From NCBI GenBank assembly GCA_963575745.1, contig CAUYUJ010017646.1, positions 157,011 to 221,010 of the forward strand: a DNA stretch of 64,000 bases. Reading direction: 5' to 3'. Source of the stretch: Prorocentrum cordatum. Lineage: Eukaryota > Sar > Dinophyceae > Prorocentrales > Prorocentraceae. Under the pieces are notes generated by a model. The model saw only the letters and a list, made by a program, of their open reading frames with translations, was not told the DNA's origin and ran no database searches. The position numbers and the translations under genes are program-made. Positions 1 to 11,429 of the stretch are shown piece by piece (within the stretch, counting starts at the first letter, position 1; each line of letters opens with the position of its first letter).

Positions 1-75
1 GGCTAGGCTAAGCTAAGCTAAGCTAAGATAACTTAAGTTAGGCTAAGCTAAGACGAGATAAGCAAAGTGCAGCTA
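1..75. repeat. (GCTAA)n pentanucleotide repeat
   Basis: Degenerate tandem copies of GCTAA/GCTAG at the left edge of the window. It is cut by the window edge, so its full length is unknown. Confidence 0.8.
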
Positions 76-195
76 AGAGGACGTAGCTGGGGGAACCGCG
101 GGGCGGATACTGGGGGAACCGCCCTGGGCGAGTTGCACTGCCAGGCCCTTTAAGCATACGAGTAAGAACCCTTCTAGGCAGCGCCTAGGTAGGGA

Positions 196-254
196 ATGGT
201 TGTCGTAGTAGTCTTAGTAGTAGTCGTAGTACTAGTATCAGCAGTAGCAGTAGC

Positions 255-298
<44 letters not shown>

Positions 299-306
299 GA
301 GTATTC

Positions 307-347
<41 letters not shown>

Positions 348-377
348 CGCAGTCGCAGTAGTAGTAGTAGTAGTAGT

Positions 378-445
<68 letters not shown>

Positions 446-469
446 GTAGTAGTAGTAGTAGTAGTTGTT

Positions 470-510
<41 letters not shown>

Positions 511-720
511 TAGTATGTAGTAGTTAGTAGTTGTTGTAGTGAGTGTAGTAGTAGTAGTTTGTAGTAGTAGTAGTTAGTAGTGGCAGTAGTAGTTGCAGTT
601 AGCAGGTTTTAGCAGTAGCGTAGCAGTAGGAGTAGTAAGCGTAGTAGTGGTAGTGTAGTAGTAGTAGTTCGTCGTAGGAGTAGTCGTAAAAGGAGTAGTA
701 GTATGTAGTAGCAGCCTAAT
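196..720. repeat. (AGT)n and (AAGT)n microsatellite
   Basis: About 520 bases of GTA/AGT triplets with an inner block of AAGT tetranucleotides (about 380-445). Poly-valine and similar frames across it are by-products of the repeat. Confidence 0.95.
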
Positions 721-769
721 AACGTAGGATGAGCGCGCGCGTGGGGCCCGATAGACTACAGGGGGGGCA

Positions 770-1135
770 CAGCTTGAATGCAGCCCCACTCCCCCCTTCC
801 TTGTATAAGGGGGGGGGGGCTTCGGAAGCCCCCCCCCTCCTCCCCACCCTTTTCGTGGTTCGGAAAGGGGGGGGGCTTCCAAGCTACCCCCCCCTCCTTT
901 CCTTTAATTGAGCCGGGGTGAGCCACCCTCCCCTTTGAAAGGCGGGGGGGGGCTTCGGAAGGTACCCCCCCCCCTCCCGTTTCGTGGCCGGAAAAGGGGG
1001 GGGGGCTTCCAAGTTACCCCCCCCTACCCTCCTTTTAATGGAGCTGGGATGAGCCACCCCCCCCCCTTCCCTTCACTTGGTGCCAAAATGGGGGGGGGGG
1101 GGGGTCTTTGAAGCCCCCACCCCATTACCCCTTTG
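770..1135. repeat. G-run/C-run palindromic tandem repeat, block 1
   Basis: Alternating runs of 7-13 G and 7-12 C joined by short linkers such as CTTCCAAG, CTTCGGAAG and CCTTTGAAAGG. Each G-run can pair with the next C-run, giving a ladder of GC hairpins; the G-runs alone are long enough for G-quadruplexes. The same motif returns at 3480-3975. Confidence 0.85.
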
Positions 1136-1184
1136 GCCGCCCAGCTCCCGGAGCCATCGCCCTCCCTTTCGCTTCCATTTATTC

Positions 1185-1267
1185 CCGCCCCTCTCCCTCC
1201 TCTTCTTCCTTTTGCCTCCTCCTTTTCCTCGTCCTGCTCATCCTCCTCATAGTCATCATCGTCATCG

Positions 1268-1299
<32 letters not shown>

Positions 1300-1645
1300 G
1301 TACTCCCCAGCGGGTCCTTCCGATTCCTTTCCTCATCCTCCTCCTCCAGCACCTGGTTTTCTTTCTACCTCACTCCTCTCCATTTTCCCTCCATCCCTCC
1401 TCCTTCTCCTACTCATCTATTCATCTTTCATCTTAATTCATCTTCATACTCCTCCTCTCCCTCGTGATCCTCCTACTCCGTTTCCCCGATCCTCCTTCCT
1501 CCTCCTCTCCTCCTACCTTCCTCCTCTCCTCCCCCTCCTACTCCTCCTCCCTCCTCCCTCTCATCTCTGCCTCCTCCTCCCTCTCCTCCTCCTCCTCCTT
1601 CCTCCTCCTCCCCCTCCTCCTCCTCCTCCTCCTCCCCCTTGGCCT
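1185..1645. repeat. CT-rich pyrimidine tract with (ATC)n core
   Basis: Nearly pure pyrimidine on the + strand (CCT, TCC, CTT) with a short ATC block at 1245-1300. No coding signal beyond low-complexity frames. Confidence 0.9.
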
Positions 1646-1857
1646 CCCCCATCCTCCGCCTCCTCCTCCCCCAGCTGGCCGCCGTCTTACACGAACACTG
1701 CCAAACCCGACGGGCTGGCGTTTTCCGAATTACACTTCGTGCAACTTTCGGGGGGGATCGTATTTTCCCCAACCCTCCTTGGTTGGGTATTCGTTTTGAA
1801 TATAGCAGTGTGGTCTCCACTTCCTCCTTCCCGTCCCGTCTCCCTCTTGCCTCCTCC

Positions 1858-2880
1858 TGTCTGTGAAACTGTCGCCACTTTCGAGGCCTGCTGGGCGGCC
1901 CAGCACAGTGACGCCACGCTCGGACCCAAATTGGACCTTGCCATCCCTGGGGGGCTGCGATCTGTGAAACTGTCGCCACTTTCGAGGCCTGCTGGGGGGC
2001 CCAGCACAGTGAGGGCCACGGGCGGACCCAAATTAGACCTCGCCATACCTGGGGGGCTGCGATCTGCGAAACTGTCGCCATTTTCGAGGCCTGCTGGGGG
2101 GCCCAGCACAGTGAGGGCCACGCGCGGATTCAATTTAGACCTCGCCATCCCTGGGGGGCTGCGATCTGCGAAACTGCCGCCATTTTCGAGGCCTGCTGGG
2201 GGGCCCAGCACAGTGAGGGCCACGGGCAGATTCAAATTAGACCTCGCCATCCCTGGGGGGCTGCGTTCTGTGAAACTGTCGCCATTTTCGAGGCCTGCTG
2301 GGGGGCCCAGCACAGTGAGGGCCACGGGCGGACCCAAATTAGACCTCGCCATCCCTGGGGAGCTGCGATCTGTGAAACTGTCGCCATTTTCGAGCCCTGC
2401 TGGGGGGCCAGCACAGTGAGGGCCACGGGCGGACCCAAATTAGACCTCGCCATCCCTGGGGAGCTGCGATCTGTGAAACTGTCGCCACTTTCGAGGCCTG
2501 CTGGGGGGCCCAGCACAGTGACGCCACGCGCGGACGAAAATTTGACCTCGCCATCCCTGGGGGGCTGCGATCTGTGAAACTGTCGCCACTTTCGAGGCCG
2601 CTGGGGGGCCCAGCGGAGTGACGTCCTACGGGGATTCAGATTAGACCTCGCCATCCCTGGGGGGCTGCGATCTGTGAAACTGTCGCCACTTTCGAGGCCT
2701 GCTGGGGGGCCCAGCACAGTGACGCCACGCGCGGACCAAAATTAGACCTCGCCATCCTTGGGGGGCTGCGATCTGTGAAACTGTCGCCACTTTCGAGGCC
2801 TGCTGGGGGGCCCAGCACAGTGACGCCACGCGCGGACCCAAATTAGACCTCGCCATCCCTGGGGGGCTGCGATCTGAGAT
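1858..2880. repeat. 102-bp satellite, ten copies
   Basis: A tandem array whose unit contains CTGCGATCTGTGAAACTGTC, CGAGGCCTGCTGGGGGGCCC and AGACCTCGCCATCCCTGG. The CTGCG landmark recurs at about 1955, 2057, 2159, 2261, 2363, 2464, 2565, 2665, 2766 and 2867, so the period drifts from 102 to 100-101 bases. Because 102 is divisible by three, the left part is open in several frames on both strands; these are not taken as genes. The array ends abruptly at about 2878, where CTGCGATCTG runs into unrelated sequence. Confidence 0.95.
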
Positions 2881-3119
2881 CCCCGCTTTCGAAGTGGCTA
2901 GGGTTGCTCAGGGATTGCAACTAATCAGCTTTATTTAGTCCTTGTCCTGAAGCCAGTTTCCTGCGAGTCTCCCGAATTCCGTCTGCAGACATATGTAACC
3001 CTCGCTCCGTCATCGCCCCCCTTATAAAGTGTCCTAAACTATTTGCGCCCCGCGTTTGCGCAGGGGTTGGGTACGTCGCCAGGGTAATTGTTCGTTCCCG
3101 GGCGTTGGCACGGGACGAG

Positions 3120-3480
3120 TTGAATGATACACTTGCGTTGCAATCGATTGCAATACATTGGATTGCAAACGATTCGATTGCGATCCATTGGATTGCAATC
3201 GATTGGATTGCAATCGGTTGAATTGCAATTTGCTTCAATCGATTGGATTGCAGGGGAGGGACAGGACGGAAGGGAGGGAGGGGAGGAGAGGGAGGGGAGG
3301 GAGGAGATGGAACGAAGGGTGTGGAGGGAGGGGAGGGAGCGGAGGGAGGTGGGGAGGGGGATTGCAGTGGAATGGAGTGCAATCGATTGCAAGCGATTCG
3401 ATTGGGATTTTCGATCGTCGATCGTTGATCGTCGATCGTCCATCCTCGATCGTGGATTGTTCATTTTGGATCGTCGGCGA
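3120..3480. repeat. GATTGCAATC and GATCGTC repeats around a purine tract
   Basis: Repeats of ATTGCAATCGATTG (3125-3250) and of GATCGTCGATC (3405-3480), both partly self-complementary, surround a G/A-rich tract (3250-3365). Confidence 0.8.
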
Positions 3481-3975
3481 AAGGGAGGGCGGAGGCTCCG
3501 GGGGCTGGGCGGCCAAAGGGGGGAAGGGGGGGGGCTTCCAAGCCCCCCCCCCCCCTTTGGACAAAGGGGGGGAGGGGGGGGGGAGCTTTCCAGCAGGCGG
3601 CTCCAGGGAGGGGGGGTGATCTTAAGCACCCCCCTCCCTTTGAAAAGGGGGTAGGGGGGGGGTAGCTTTCCGGGGCGGCCAAAGGGGGGGGGAGGTGGGC
3701 AGCTTCCAAGCACCCCCCCCCTTTGCACGAAAGGGGGGGAGGGGGGGAGGTAGCTTCCAGCAGGGCAGCGCCAAGGGAGGAGGGGGGTAGCTTAAGCACC
3801 CCCCCCCTTTGGAAAGGGGGGGAGGGGGGGGTAGCTTCCGGGGAGGGCCCAAGGGGGGAGGGGGGGGGTAGCTGTAAGCCCCCCGCCCCTTGCAAAAAAA
3901 AGGGGGGAGGGGGGGGTGCTTCCAACAAGGGCGGCTCAAGGGAGGGGGGTGTAGCTTAAGCCTAGCCCCCCCTCC
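3480..3975. repeat. G-run/C-run palindromic tandem repeat, block 2
   Basis: Several irregular units of about 65-90 bases, each with AAAGGGGGGGAGG-type G-runs, a GTAGCTTCC linker, a CAGCAGG or GGGGCGGCC piece, and C-runs ending CCCCTTT. It is the same family as 770-1135, in larger units. Confidence 0.85.
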
Positions 3976-4039
3976 CCTTTGCTCGGGCCCTGCGGGCGCG
4001 CTCTCTCAAAGATTTGAAAAACAATCGGGAAATCACTGA

Positions 4040-5215
4040 TTTTGATCTCCTCGGGCTCTCCTGGAGGGCCTCTTGGAGGCCTCTTAGGCCGTCTTGGAGG
4101 CCTCTTGGGGGCCTCTTGGGCCGTCTTGGACCGTCTTTGAGGCTTCTTGGGCGAACTTGGAGGTATCTTGGACCCTCTTGGGCCGTATGGGAGGGCATCT
4201 TGGACCATTTTCTGCGAACTTGAGGGCCATCTTGGCCCTCTTGGAAACGATCTTAGGCCATCTTGGAGCCGTCGGGAGCAGGAAAAACCTTTGCGACCAC
4301 CTCGTGTGGGCCCTTCTGGGTGGCCGGCGGGCTGGGCCAGAGCCCCAGGGGGAGTTTTTTTAGAGGGGAAAAGGGACCCAAAACCAAATCCGAAAGGATC
4401 TAGCACGCCAGGCACCCCTGTGATGAATCAACAGGGGACGGCGGATCGAATGGCCTTCGGCCCATCCCGCCACCGTGCCTGGGTTCTGGGTTAAAGGTGT
4501 TGAGTGTTCGTTTGGGATCTCGTGGTAGGCTTCTCGGGGGCCTCTTGGAAGCACTTTTGAGGCCTCTTGGGGACCGTTTTGGGGCCTCTTGGGGCCTGTC
4601 TCGGGCCGCTTGGGGGCCTCTTGGGGACTCCTTGGGCTTCTTGGAGCCTTTCGGAGGCCTCCAGGCCTCGGAAAAAATTAGCGAACACTCATGCCACATT
4701 CATCTGTGAACGCCTCCCCCTTCCCCCAATGTTCAAAGTTGGCGGTGGGCCTGATGAGTTGCACCTCGACCGCAGTCTCCCCCCCGCGTGCCAACTTTGA
4801 GTTTTGGGGGCAGGGGGGGTGTTCACTAATTGTTTCCCTCTACCGTCTCGGGGTATCCTGGAGGCCGAGGGCTCGAAATTTCCGTTCGGGTCCCCCCTCT
4901 TGGAGCCGTCTTGGGGGATTCTTGGGCCGTCTTGGAGGCCTCTGGGGCCCTCTTGGGCCGTCTTGGGCCCGTCTTGGGGGCCTCCTGGGCCGTCTTGGGG
5001 CGATCTTGGGGCCTCTTGGAGTGTCGGGAAGCCGAAAACGCGAAAACCTTAAAGATTTTGACACAAAGTAAAGAAAAGCTAAAATGTTTGCCTCTTCGGG
5101 CTCTCTTGGGAGGCCTCTTGGAGGCCTCTTGGGGCGTCTTGGAGGCATCTTGGGCCGTCCGGGGGCCATCTTGGGAGCGATCTTTCGGCGTCTTTGAGCC
5201 CTCTGGTGGCACCGT
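4040..5215 (+). repeat. 11-bp CTTGGGGGCCT arrays (three blocks)
   Basis: Blocks at about 4050-4285, 4520-4665 and 4870-5215 are made of drifting copies of an 11-base unit close to TCTTGGGGGCC. Eleven is not a multiple of three, so the glycine/leucine/serine/tryptophan-rich frames cannot be kept by selection on one reading frame. Between the blocks lies non-repetitive sequence with no gene signal (4290-4510, 4680-4870). The same unit recurs at many places further right, on both strands. Confidence 0.85.
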
Positions 5216-5234
5216 CGCGTCTCCCCGCGTGCCT

Positions 5235-6925
5235 CTGGAAGCCTGGTCACCCGGTCACCCGGTCACCCGGTCAACCAGTCAGCCGGTCAACTGGTCAGCC
5301 GGTCAGCCAATCAGCCGGTCACCCACACACCGGGTCACCCAGTCCACCGGTCAGCCGGTCACCCGGTCACCCGGTCACCCGGTCAGCCGGTCATACGGTC
5401 AGCCACTCAACCGGTCCGCAGGTCAGCTTGTCAGCTGGTCATGTGGTCAGCGGGTCGACCGGTCAGCCGGTCACCCGGTCAGCTGGTCAACCAGTGAGCC
5501 GGTCAACCGGTCAGCCGGTCAGCCGGTCAGCGGGTCAGCCGGTCAACCGGTCAGCCGGTCAACCGGTCAGCTGGTCAGCCGGTCAGCCGGTCAGCCGGTC
5601 AACCGGTCACCGGTCAATCGGTCAGCCGGTCAGCAGGTCAGCCGGTCAACCGGTCAGCTGGTCAGCGCCTTCATCAGCTTCTTCACGCGGCCAGCCGGTC
5701 AGCCGGTCAGCCGGTCAGCCGGTCAGCCGGTCAACCGGTCAGCCGGTCAACCGGTCGACCGGTCGACCGGTCAGCCGGTCATTTTGTCCGCAGGTCAGCT
5801 TGTCAGCTGGTCATGTGGTCAGCCGGTCAGCCGGTCAGCCGGTCACCCGGTCAGCCTGTCAACCGGTCAGCCGGTCAACCGGTCAACCGGTCAGCTGGTG
5901 GCAGACGGTCAGTTGCATGGTCAGCCGGTAAACCGGTCAGCCCGTCACCCGGTCAGCCATGTCAGCCAGTCAGCCGGTCAACCGGTCCGGTCAGCCGGTC
6001 AGCCCGTCAACCGGTCTGCTGGTCAACCGGTCAGTTGGTCAGCCGGTCAGCCGGTCACCCAGTCAGCCGGTCAGCCGGTCAACCGGTCAACCAGTCAGCC
6101 GGTCAACCGTCGACCGGTCGACCGGTCAGCCGGTCATTTTGTCCGCAGGTCAGCTTGTCAGCTGGTCATGTGGTCAGCCGGTCAGCCGGTCAGCCGGTCA
6201 CCCGGTCAGCCTGTCAACCGGTCAGCCGGTCAACCGGTCAACCGGTCAGCCGGTCGCAGCCGGTCAGTTGGTCAGCCGGTCAACCGGTCAGCCGGTCACC
6301 CGGTCAGCCATGTCAGCCGGTCAGCCGGTCAGCCGGTCAACCGGTCCGGTCAGCCGGTCAGCCCGTCAACCGGTCTGCTGGTCAACCGGTCAGCCGGTCA
6401 GCCGGTCAGCCGGTCAGCGGGTCAGCCGGTCAGCCGGTCAGCCGGTCAGCCGGTCAACCAGTCAGCCGGTCAACCGGTCAGCCGGTCAGCCGGTCAGCCG
6501 GTCAGCCGGTCAAGTGGTCAGCCGGTCAGCTGGTCAGCCGGTCAGCCGGTCAACCGGTCAGCCGGTCAGCCGGTCAGCTGGTCAGCCGGTCAACCGGTCA
6601 GCCGGTCAACCGGTCAGCCGGTCAGCCGGTCAGCCAGTCAGCCGGTCAACCGGTCATCCGGTCAATCGGTCAGCCGGTCTGCCGGTCAGCCGGTCAACCG
6701 GTCAGTTGGTCAGCGCCTTCATCAGCTTCTTCACGCGGCCAACTGGTCAGCCGGTCAGCCGGTCAGCCGGTCAGCCGGTCAACTGGTCAACCGGTCAGCC
6801 GGTCAGCCGGTCGACCGGTCGACCGGTCAGCCGGTCAGCCAGTCAACCGGTCAACCGGTCAGCCGGTCACCCGGTCAGCCGGTCAGCCGGTCAGCTGGTC
6901 AACCGGTCAGCCGGTCAACTTGCAC
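5235..6925. repeat. 8-bp GGTCAGCC/GGTCAACC satellite with higher-order repeats
   Basis: About 1.7 kb of the 8-base unit CGGTCAGC or CGGTCAAC. Rare inserts reveal higher-order structure: CAGCGCCTTCATCAGCTTC occurs near 5665 and 6713, and TTTTGTCCGCAGGTCAGC near 5783 and 6136, so blocks of about 350 and 1050 bases have been copied. The array stays open in three frames because the unit has no stop codon in any register; this gives long QPVSRSAG-type frames that are not regarded as protein. Confidence 0.95.
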
Positions 6926-6939
6926 AACTATTCCACCAT

Positions 6940-7500
6940 CGCCTAAAACGGCCCCAGAGGGCCCCCCAGATGGCCCCAAGAGTTCTTCAGATGGCCTCCG
7001 GGCGGTCCAAGAAATCCTCGGGACGGCTCCGGAGGCCCTCCAGAGGGCCCCCGAGAGGGCCTGAGGAGGCCAAGCACATGAACTTCTTTTGGGTTGTTGC
7101 ATGTTTTTCGGGTTCTTCCCTTGTCGGGTCCAGAAGACTGCCCAAGAGGCCCAAAATATTGTCTGAAGACGGCCCCAGAGGCCCCCCAGAGGGGCCGAAA
7201 ACGGTCCAAGAGGGCCCCCGACGGACCCAAGACGGGCCCAAAACGGCCCAAGAGGGCCCCAAGACGGCCAAAAGGGCCCCAAGACTGCCCCAAGAGAGCC
7301 CCAAGAGGCCCAAAGAGGGCCCAAAGAGGCTCCCAAAAGTGCCCCAAGAGGCCCCCGAGAGAGCCCCAAGAGAGTTAAAGGAAAACAAGACGCCCAGAGA
7401 CGGCCCAAAAGGGCCCCAAGACGGCCCAAAATTGTCCCAAAAGGGGCCCGAACGAGCTCCACACGGGTCCCCAGACGACACCCACGAGGCCCAAGGGACG
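6940..7500 (-). repeat. 11-bp CTTGGGGGCCT array, minus orientation
   Basis: The complement of the 4040-5215 unit (AGGCCCCCAAG, often AAGACGGCCC). It starts directly after the 8-bp satellite, so the satellite is flanked on both sides by the 11-bp family in opposite orientation. Confidence 0.85.
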
Positions 7501-7504
7501 CTCA

Positions 7505-7710
7505 ATAACACCATTGCTCCCATCAGCGAGTGGTGACGTAACAAGCTCTTGACAGTAAGGCTCACCAGAGCGCGGTGACGTAAAAAGCTCGTCACACCAA
7601 GGCTCCCAAGAGCGAGTGGCAACGTAAAAGTCTCCGAACACCAGGGCTCCCAACGGAGACGGCGACGTAACAAGCCCTTCACACCATTGCTCCCAAGAGC
7701 GAAGGGCACC
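7505..7710. repeat. 44-bp tandem repeat, about five copies
   Basis: The landmark GCTCCC or GCTCACC recurs at about 7515, 7560, 7601, 7645 and 7689. Each unit also carries CACCA, AGAGCGAGTGG and GACGTAACAAG. Confidence 0.85.
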
Positions 7711-7858
7711 ATGAGCCTTCTCGGTGAGGTTCCTGAGGCGCTCTTTCCGTGTCCGTGCCGGCCCAGGTTTGCCGGCCCCACGGGCTGGACCAGCCTCTCC
7801 AAGCCGGCTCAATCAGGCTGCTGGGGGAGGGGCTCGGGGAGCGGCAACTATTTCACAC

Positions 7859-7985
7859 CAGGGCTCGAGCCAAGAGGTGTTTCGGTGATTTCGTGGACCG
7901 TTCCCGTTTCGAGTTTGTTTTGCAGCAGAGGCGGAACGAAGACGGACCGAGGGAACACGCAAATACATCGAACTCGGAAAACATT
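7859..7985 (+). mobile_element. hAT-like MITE family B, 5' part (diverged copy)
   Basis: It starts with CAGGGCTCGAGCC and follows the intact family B element at 40551-40696 for about 100 bases (shared pieces include GGTGTTT, GGTGAT, TCGTGG, CCGTT, TTCGA and GAGGCGGA or AAGGCGGA). No right terminal inverted repeat is found, so this copy is truncated or decayed. The start also resembles the 44-bp repeat just upstream (CACACCAGGGCTC), which blurs the left border. Confidence 0.55.
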
Positions 7986-8605
7986 GTTTCGCACGACCTC
8001 CGTCTCACACGCCGAGGAACCGCACGGGGTCGGCGAATTACGACGCAGATGTTGAGCTCATCGATGCCCAGATCGTGGCCCCGCCCTTCGTCGGCCAGGG
8101 TGGTCGGTGCCCTCGCCCTCGACGCTCCAGCGCAGACGTTACAGAGCGGTGAGGTTCAGCAGCAGAGCCTGGAGCAGTTGAGGCAGGACGCGCAGAGGAT
8201 GAGGGACAGTTGGTACGCCTGGAAGGCCAACAGCGCAGAGTGAGCAAGATCTCTCTCACGCGCGCCGCTCGGCAAACATGCGACACGTCATTTCTGCACG
8301 AACCTCTGCGGCGCACCTGGCCCTGCCTCTCTTTCGCGGTGCGCCCGCCCTCTATTTCAAGGGAGCCAAGGACACACAAATAAATACACAAATAAAAGGA
8401 TTCCCCATATTTTCCCATATTTTCTGTTTTTTTTGTCTTCCCGCTCAATTCACATATCCGTAAGGGCTTCGCCCCCTGCCGCCGGCCCCCTTTCTCGGAG
8501 AATGGGCCATGGAAGAGCTAAGTCATGAGGCCTTGGCGCTGTCGTGAAGCAGTATCGAAACTTCATGCGAAGCCGAGTCGCAATCAGCAAAACCAACTGA
8601 TCACA
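7986..8605. other. Unassigned sequence
   Basis: No convincing gene. A short protein-like stretch lies at about 8038-8245 but changes frame and has no recognisable motif. The rest shows no repeat structure. Confidence 0.4.
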
Positions 8606-8610
8606 AGAGG

Positions 8611-8730
8611 GGTTACCACACCTGGCGATTGGTAAGACGTGTATGGTTTAAGGGCTTGGTTACCACACCTTGCGATGAAAGGGCCGAGGGAGTTCTCGCA
8701 GTTTGGGTTACCACGCCTTGCGATGGATGT
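8611..8730. repeat. 48-bp tandem repeat, three copies
   Basis: GGTTACCACACCTTGCGATG-type copies begin at 8611, 8658 and 8706. The array abuts the 73-bp array on its right. Confidence 0.85.
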
Positions 8731-8734
8731 GCGT

Positions 8735-9465
8735 GATGGGTTCGAATTTCAGAAATGTGGCAAATCCCATGTGTTTTTTGACCCTGACCCCGCGGATCTG
8801 CGTAAGGGGTGGCGCCGAATTTCAGAAATGTGGCAAATCCCCTGTGTTTTTGGACCCTGACTCCGCGGATCTGCGTGAGGGGTGGCACCGAATTTCAGAA
8901 ATGTGGCAAATCCCATGTGTTTTTGGACCCTGACCCCGCGGATCTGCGTGAGGGGTGGCACCGAATTTCAGAAATGTGGCAAATCCCTGTGTTTTTGGAC
9001 CCTGACCCCGCGGATCTGCGTGAGGGGTGGCACCGAATTTCAGAAATGTGGCAAATCCCTGTGTTTTTGGACCCTGACCCCGCGGATCTGCGTGAGGGGT
9101 GGCACCGAATTTCAGAAATGTGGCAAATCCCTTGTGTTTTTGGACCCTGACCCCGCGGATCTGCGTGAGGGGTGGCACCGAATTTCAGAAATGTGGCAAA
9201 TCCCATGTGTTTTTGGACCCTGACCCCGCGGATCTGCGTGAGGGGTGGCACCGAATTTCAGAAATGTGGCAAATCCCTGTGTTTTTGGACCCTGACCCCG
9301 CGGATCTGCGTGAGGGGTGGCACCGAATTTCAGAAATGTGGCAAATCCCTGTGTTTTTGGACCCTGACCCCGCGGATCTGCGTGAGGGGTGGCACCGAAT
9401 TTCAGAAATGTGGCAAATCCCCTGTGTTTTTGGACCCTGACCCCGCGGATCTGCGTGAGGGGTGT
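8735..9465. repeat. 73-bp tandem array, about ten copies
   Basis: Very uniform units with GAATTTCAGAAATGTGGCAA, TTTTTGGACCCTGACCCCGC and GGATCTGCGTGAGGGGTGG. Landmark TTCAG lies at 8748, 8821, 8894, 8967, 9039 and onward, so the period is 72-73. Near-identity between inner copies indicates recent expansion or homogenisation. There are no spacers between units, so it is not CRISPR-like. Confidence 0.95.
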
Positions 9466-9554
9466 CGATTTCGAGCCCCCCCAGTCAATTCAGACAACGC
9501 GCCCAGGGACGCTGGAAAGTCTTGTTTGGGCCTCCCCCCCCCTCGCGCGGTCAA

Positions 9555-9610
9555 TCAACTAGTTACAGTAACCAGCAAGAAGTCAACTAGTTACAGTAAC
9601 CAGCAAGAAG
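9555..9610. repeat. 28-bp direct repeat, two copies
   Basis: TCAACTAGTTACAGTAACCA followed by GCAAGAAG occurs twice in a row. Confidence 0.9.
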
Positions 9611-9619
9611 CAGAACTGT

Positions 9620-10555
9620 AACACTGGAAACTAGAAACTACAACTGGTACAGGAAACTGCGAATCACGCGCCTCGCAGCCTGGTGGCCCCACAAGGGGGC
9701 CGGCGGATTTTCCCATATTTTCTTGGGAATCGACAATTAATTGTGTCTGTGTGTTTGTTTTCCCTCCTGACTATTGCTTCGCAGTTCGTATCTATGGGGT
9801 GAGGAGCCGCCCCCCTTGGCTCGATGCTACCAAGGCGCAGCACGGTTTTGCTGGACGCGGCATTTGAATAGCAAGCGTCGGCCTTGCGTGGTTGATAAGT
9901 GCATGAATTCGATGGCCCCGAGGCGCACACGTGCACGCCTAGGCCAGAAGGTTTCGCGCATGGCTGAAACCATATGTTCAGGAGGGAGGACATTTAATGG
10001 TGATGGATAGTTGGCCGTCCAGAATGGAATTCACTCGGCATACGAGAGTAAAGATCGCCACCGGAGTTTGCGCGGCTGCATGGCATCTCTTGTAAAGGCA
10101 GGGGTCCGCAGTTCCTGTAGGAAATTTACTGGAAAACCGGTCAGACATATGAGTACCTCATGTAAGTGCAGGTTGAGCCGTCTTGCGCTTGCGACGCATT
10201 CGGTCTTCGCCATTCAAGGCAGTGGCACTCAAAGTTTGCAAGATAAGTGAGTGAATCAGAGAAGTCTGACTCCAGCATTTACAGGTCGCCACTCCCACGA
10301 GGCTGGAGCATCAGGCGTAAGTGGATAGGACCACCCTTCAAGCCGTCCTTCAGTCATAAAAGTATAATTTGTCCTCAGGAGGGCCACGAACAGGGCGAAC
10401 AGTCTCCTCAGCTTGAATTCTCGTGCTGAGCCAGCATTTCCACTGTATTACAGCTCGCCCGAAGCAGTCCAGACAAGGGGGCATATCCGCATATTCTTGC
10501 CAAATTGGTGCGGCCATCGAGGCTAGCTGATTGTGCTGTGCATCGGTATGTTGGG
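9620..10555. other. Unassigned sequence
   Basis: Less repetitive than its surroundings and of moderate GC. Only short frames (about 60-80 codons) without recognisable motifs are present on either strand. Confidence 0.5.
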
Positions 10556-10559
10556 AAGC

Positions 10560-10800
10560 CGCTTGGAGGCTTCTTAGGGGGCGTCTTTGGAGCCTCTTCA
10601 GGGTCCCTCGCAGGTTTCCTGAAGCACCCTTTTGGGGCCTCCTGGCGATCCCTGGCGGCCTGTTGGGGGCGTCTTTGGGGCCTCATGTGCGTCTCTCGAA
10701 GAATTCCTGGGGCCCCCTTTTGAAGCCTCTTGGCGACCCCTGGCGGCCTGTTCGGCACTGCTTTGGGGCCTGCTGACGGTCTCGGGGCCCATCCTGGGGA
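10560..10800 (+). repeat. 11-bp CTTGGGGGCCT array
   Basis: Diverged copies of the 11-base unit, followed to about 10960 by weaker ones. The next 450 bases (10960-11420) hold no supported gene. Confidence 0.75.
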
Positions 10801-11429
10801 GGGGTATCCAAATGCCAGTTTGAATTCCGCATCTCTGCCCACTTGGGGCAGTCTTGTGAGCTGATTTGGGTCTCTCTTGGACGCCCAGGGGGCCGCCTTG
10901 GAACGATATTGAAGGCTTCTTGGGTCGTCTTCGACGCCCGCAGAACCGACCAGGCAAGACCGAGTGAAACTCGTGAAGAAATGGTGGCCCCATTCGCTGA
11001 TCGTAGCGAGTTTTCGAAGACGGCCCTCCAATCCCATGTGACAGCCCAGAGACGTGGGAGAGCTAACGCGGCTTCGTACTCCCCCAGCAATTCGTTTCCT
11101 TGTTCTATTTGTGTGCTTGGTGCTGCTCTTTGAGATTCGTGAGGCCGTGTCGGTTCGCGTCGCAGCATCGAGCATTGCGCGTACATTCACTAAGGGTGGA
11201 ACAGTCTACACCTCGACCAGGTGGACCCCGCTTGAGTGGTGCAGCGAGTACGCTAAACCATTGCGTCTTTCTTTCGTTTTGATGTTCTTATCCTGGACGA
11301 CGCTTCGCGTGACCCACCAGTCCATCTCGAAACGATGCCCCGAAGAGTTGCCTTGGTCATGGATGTGGAAGAGAATGCAGTGCAATGAAGGGCTGTGTAA
11401 GACGTCGTAACCCAAGGTGGAGGATGGCG

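Noticed and set aside
1-75. Telomere-like repeat at the window edge
   Set aside because: GCTAA pentamers do not match the TTTAGGG type expected in this group, and the array is degenerate.
1687-2856. Overlapping long frames on both strands
   Set aside because: They arise because the 102-bp satellite period is divisible by three; none extends beyond the array with protein-like sequence.
4830-7064. A 744-codon open frame rich in QPVSRSAG-type repeats
   Set aside because: It is produced by an 8-bp satellite without stop codons; three frames are open alike and the ends run into 11-bp arrays.
8735-9465. CRISPR-like array
   Set aside because: Units are contiguous with no variable spacers, and the setting is eukaryotic.
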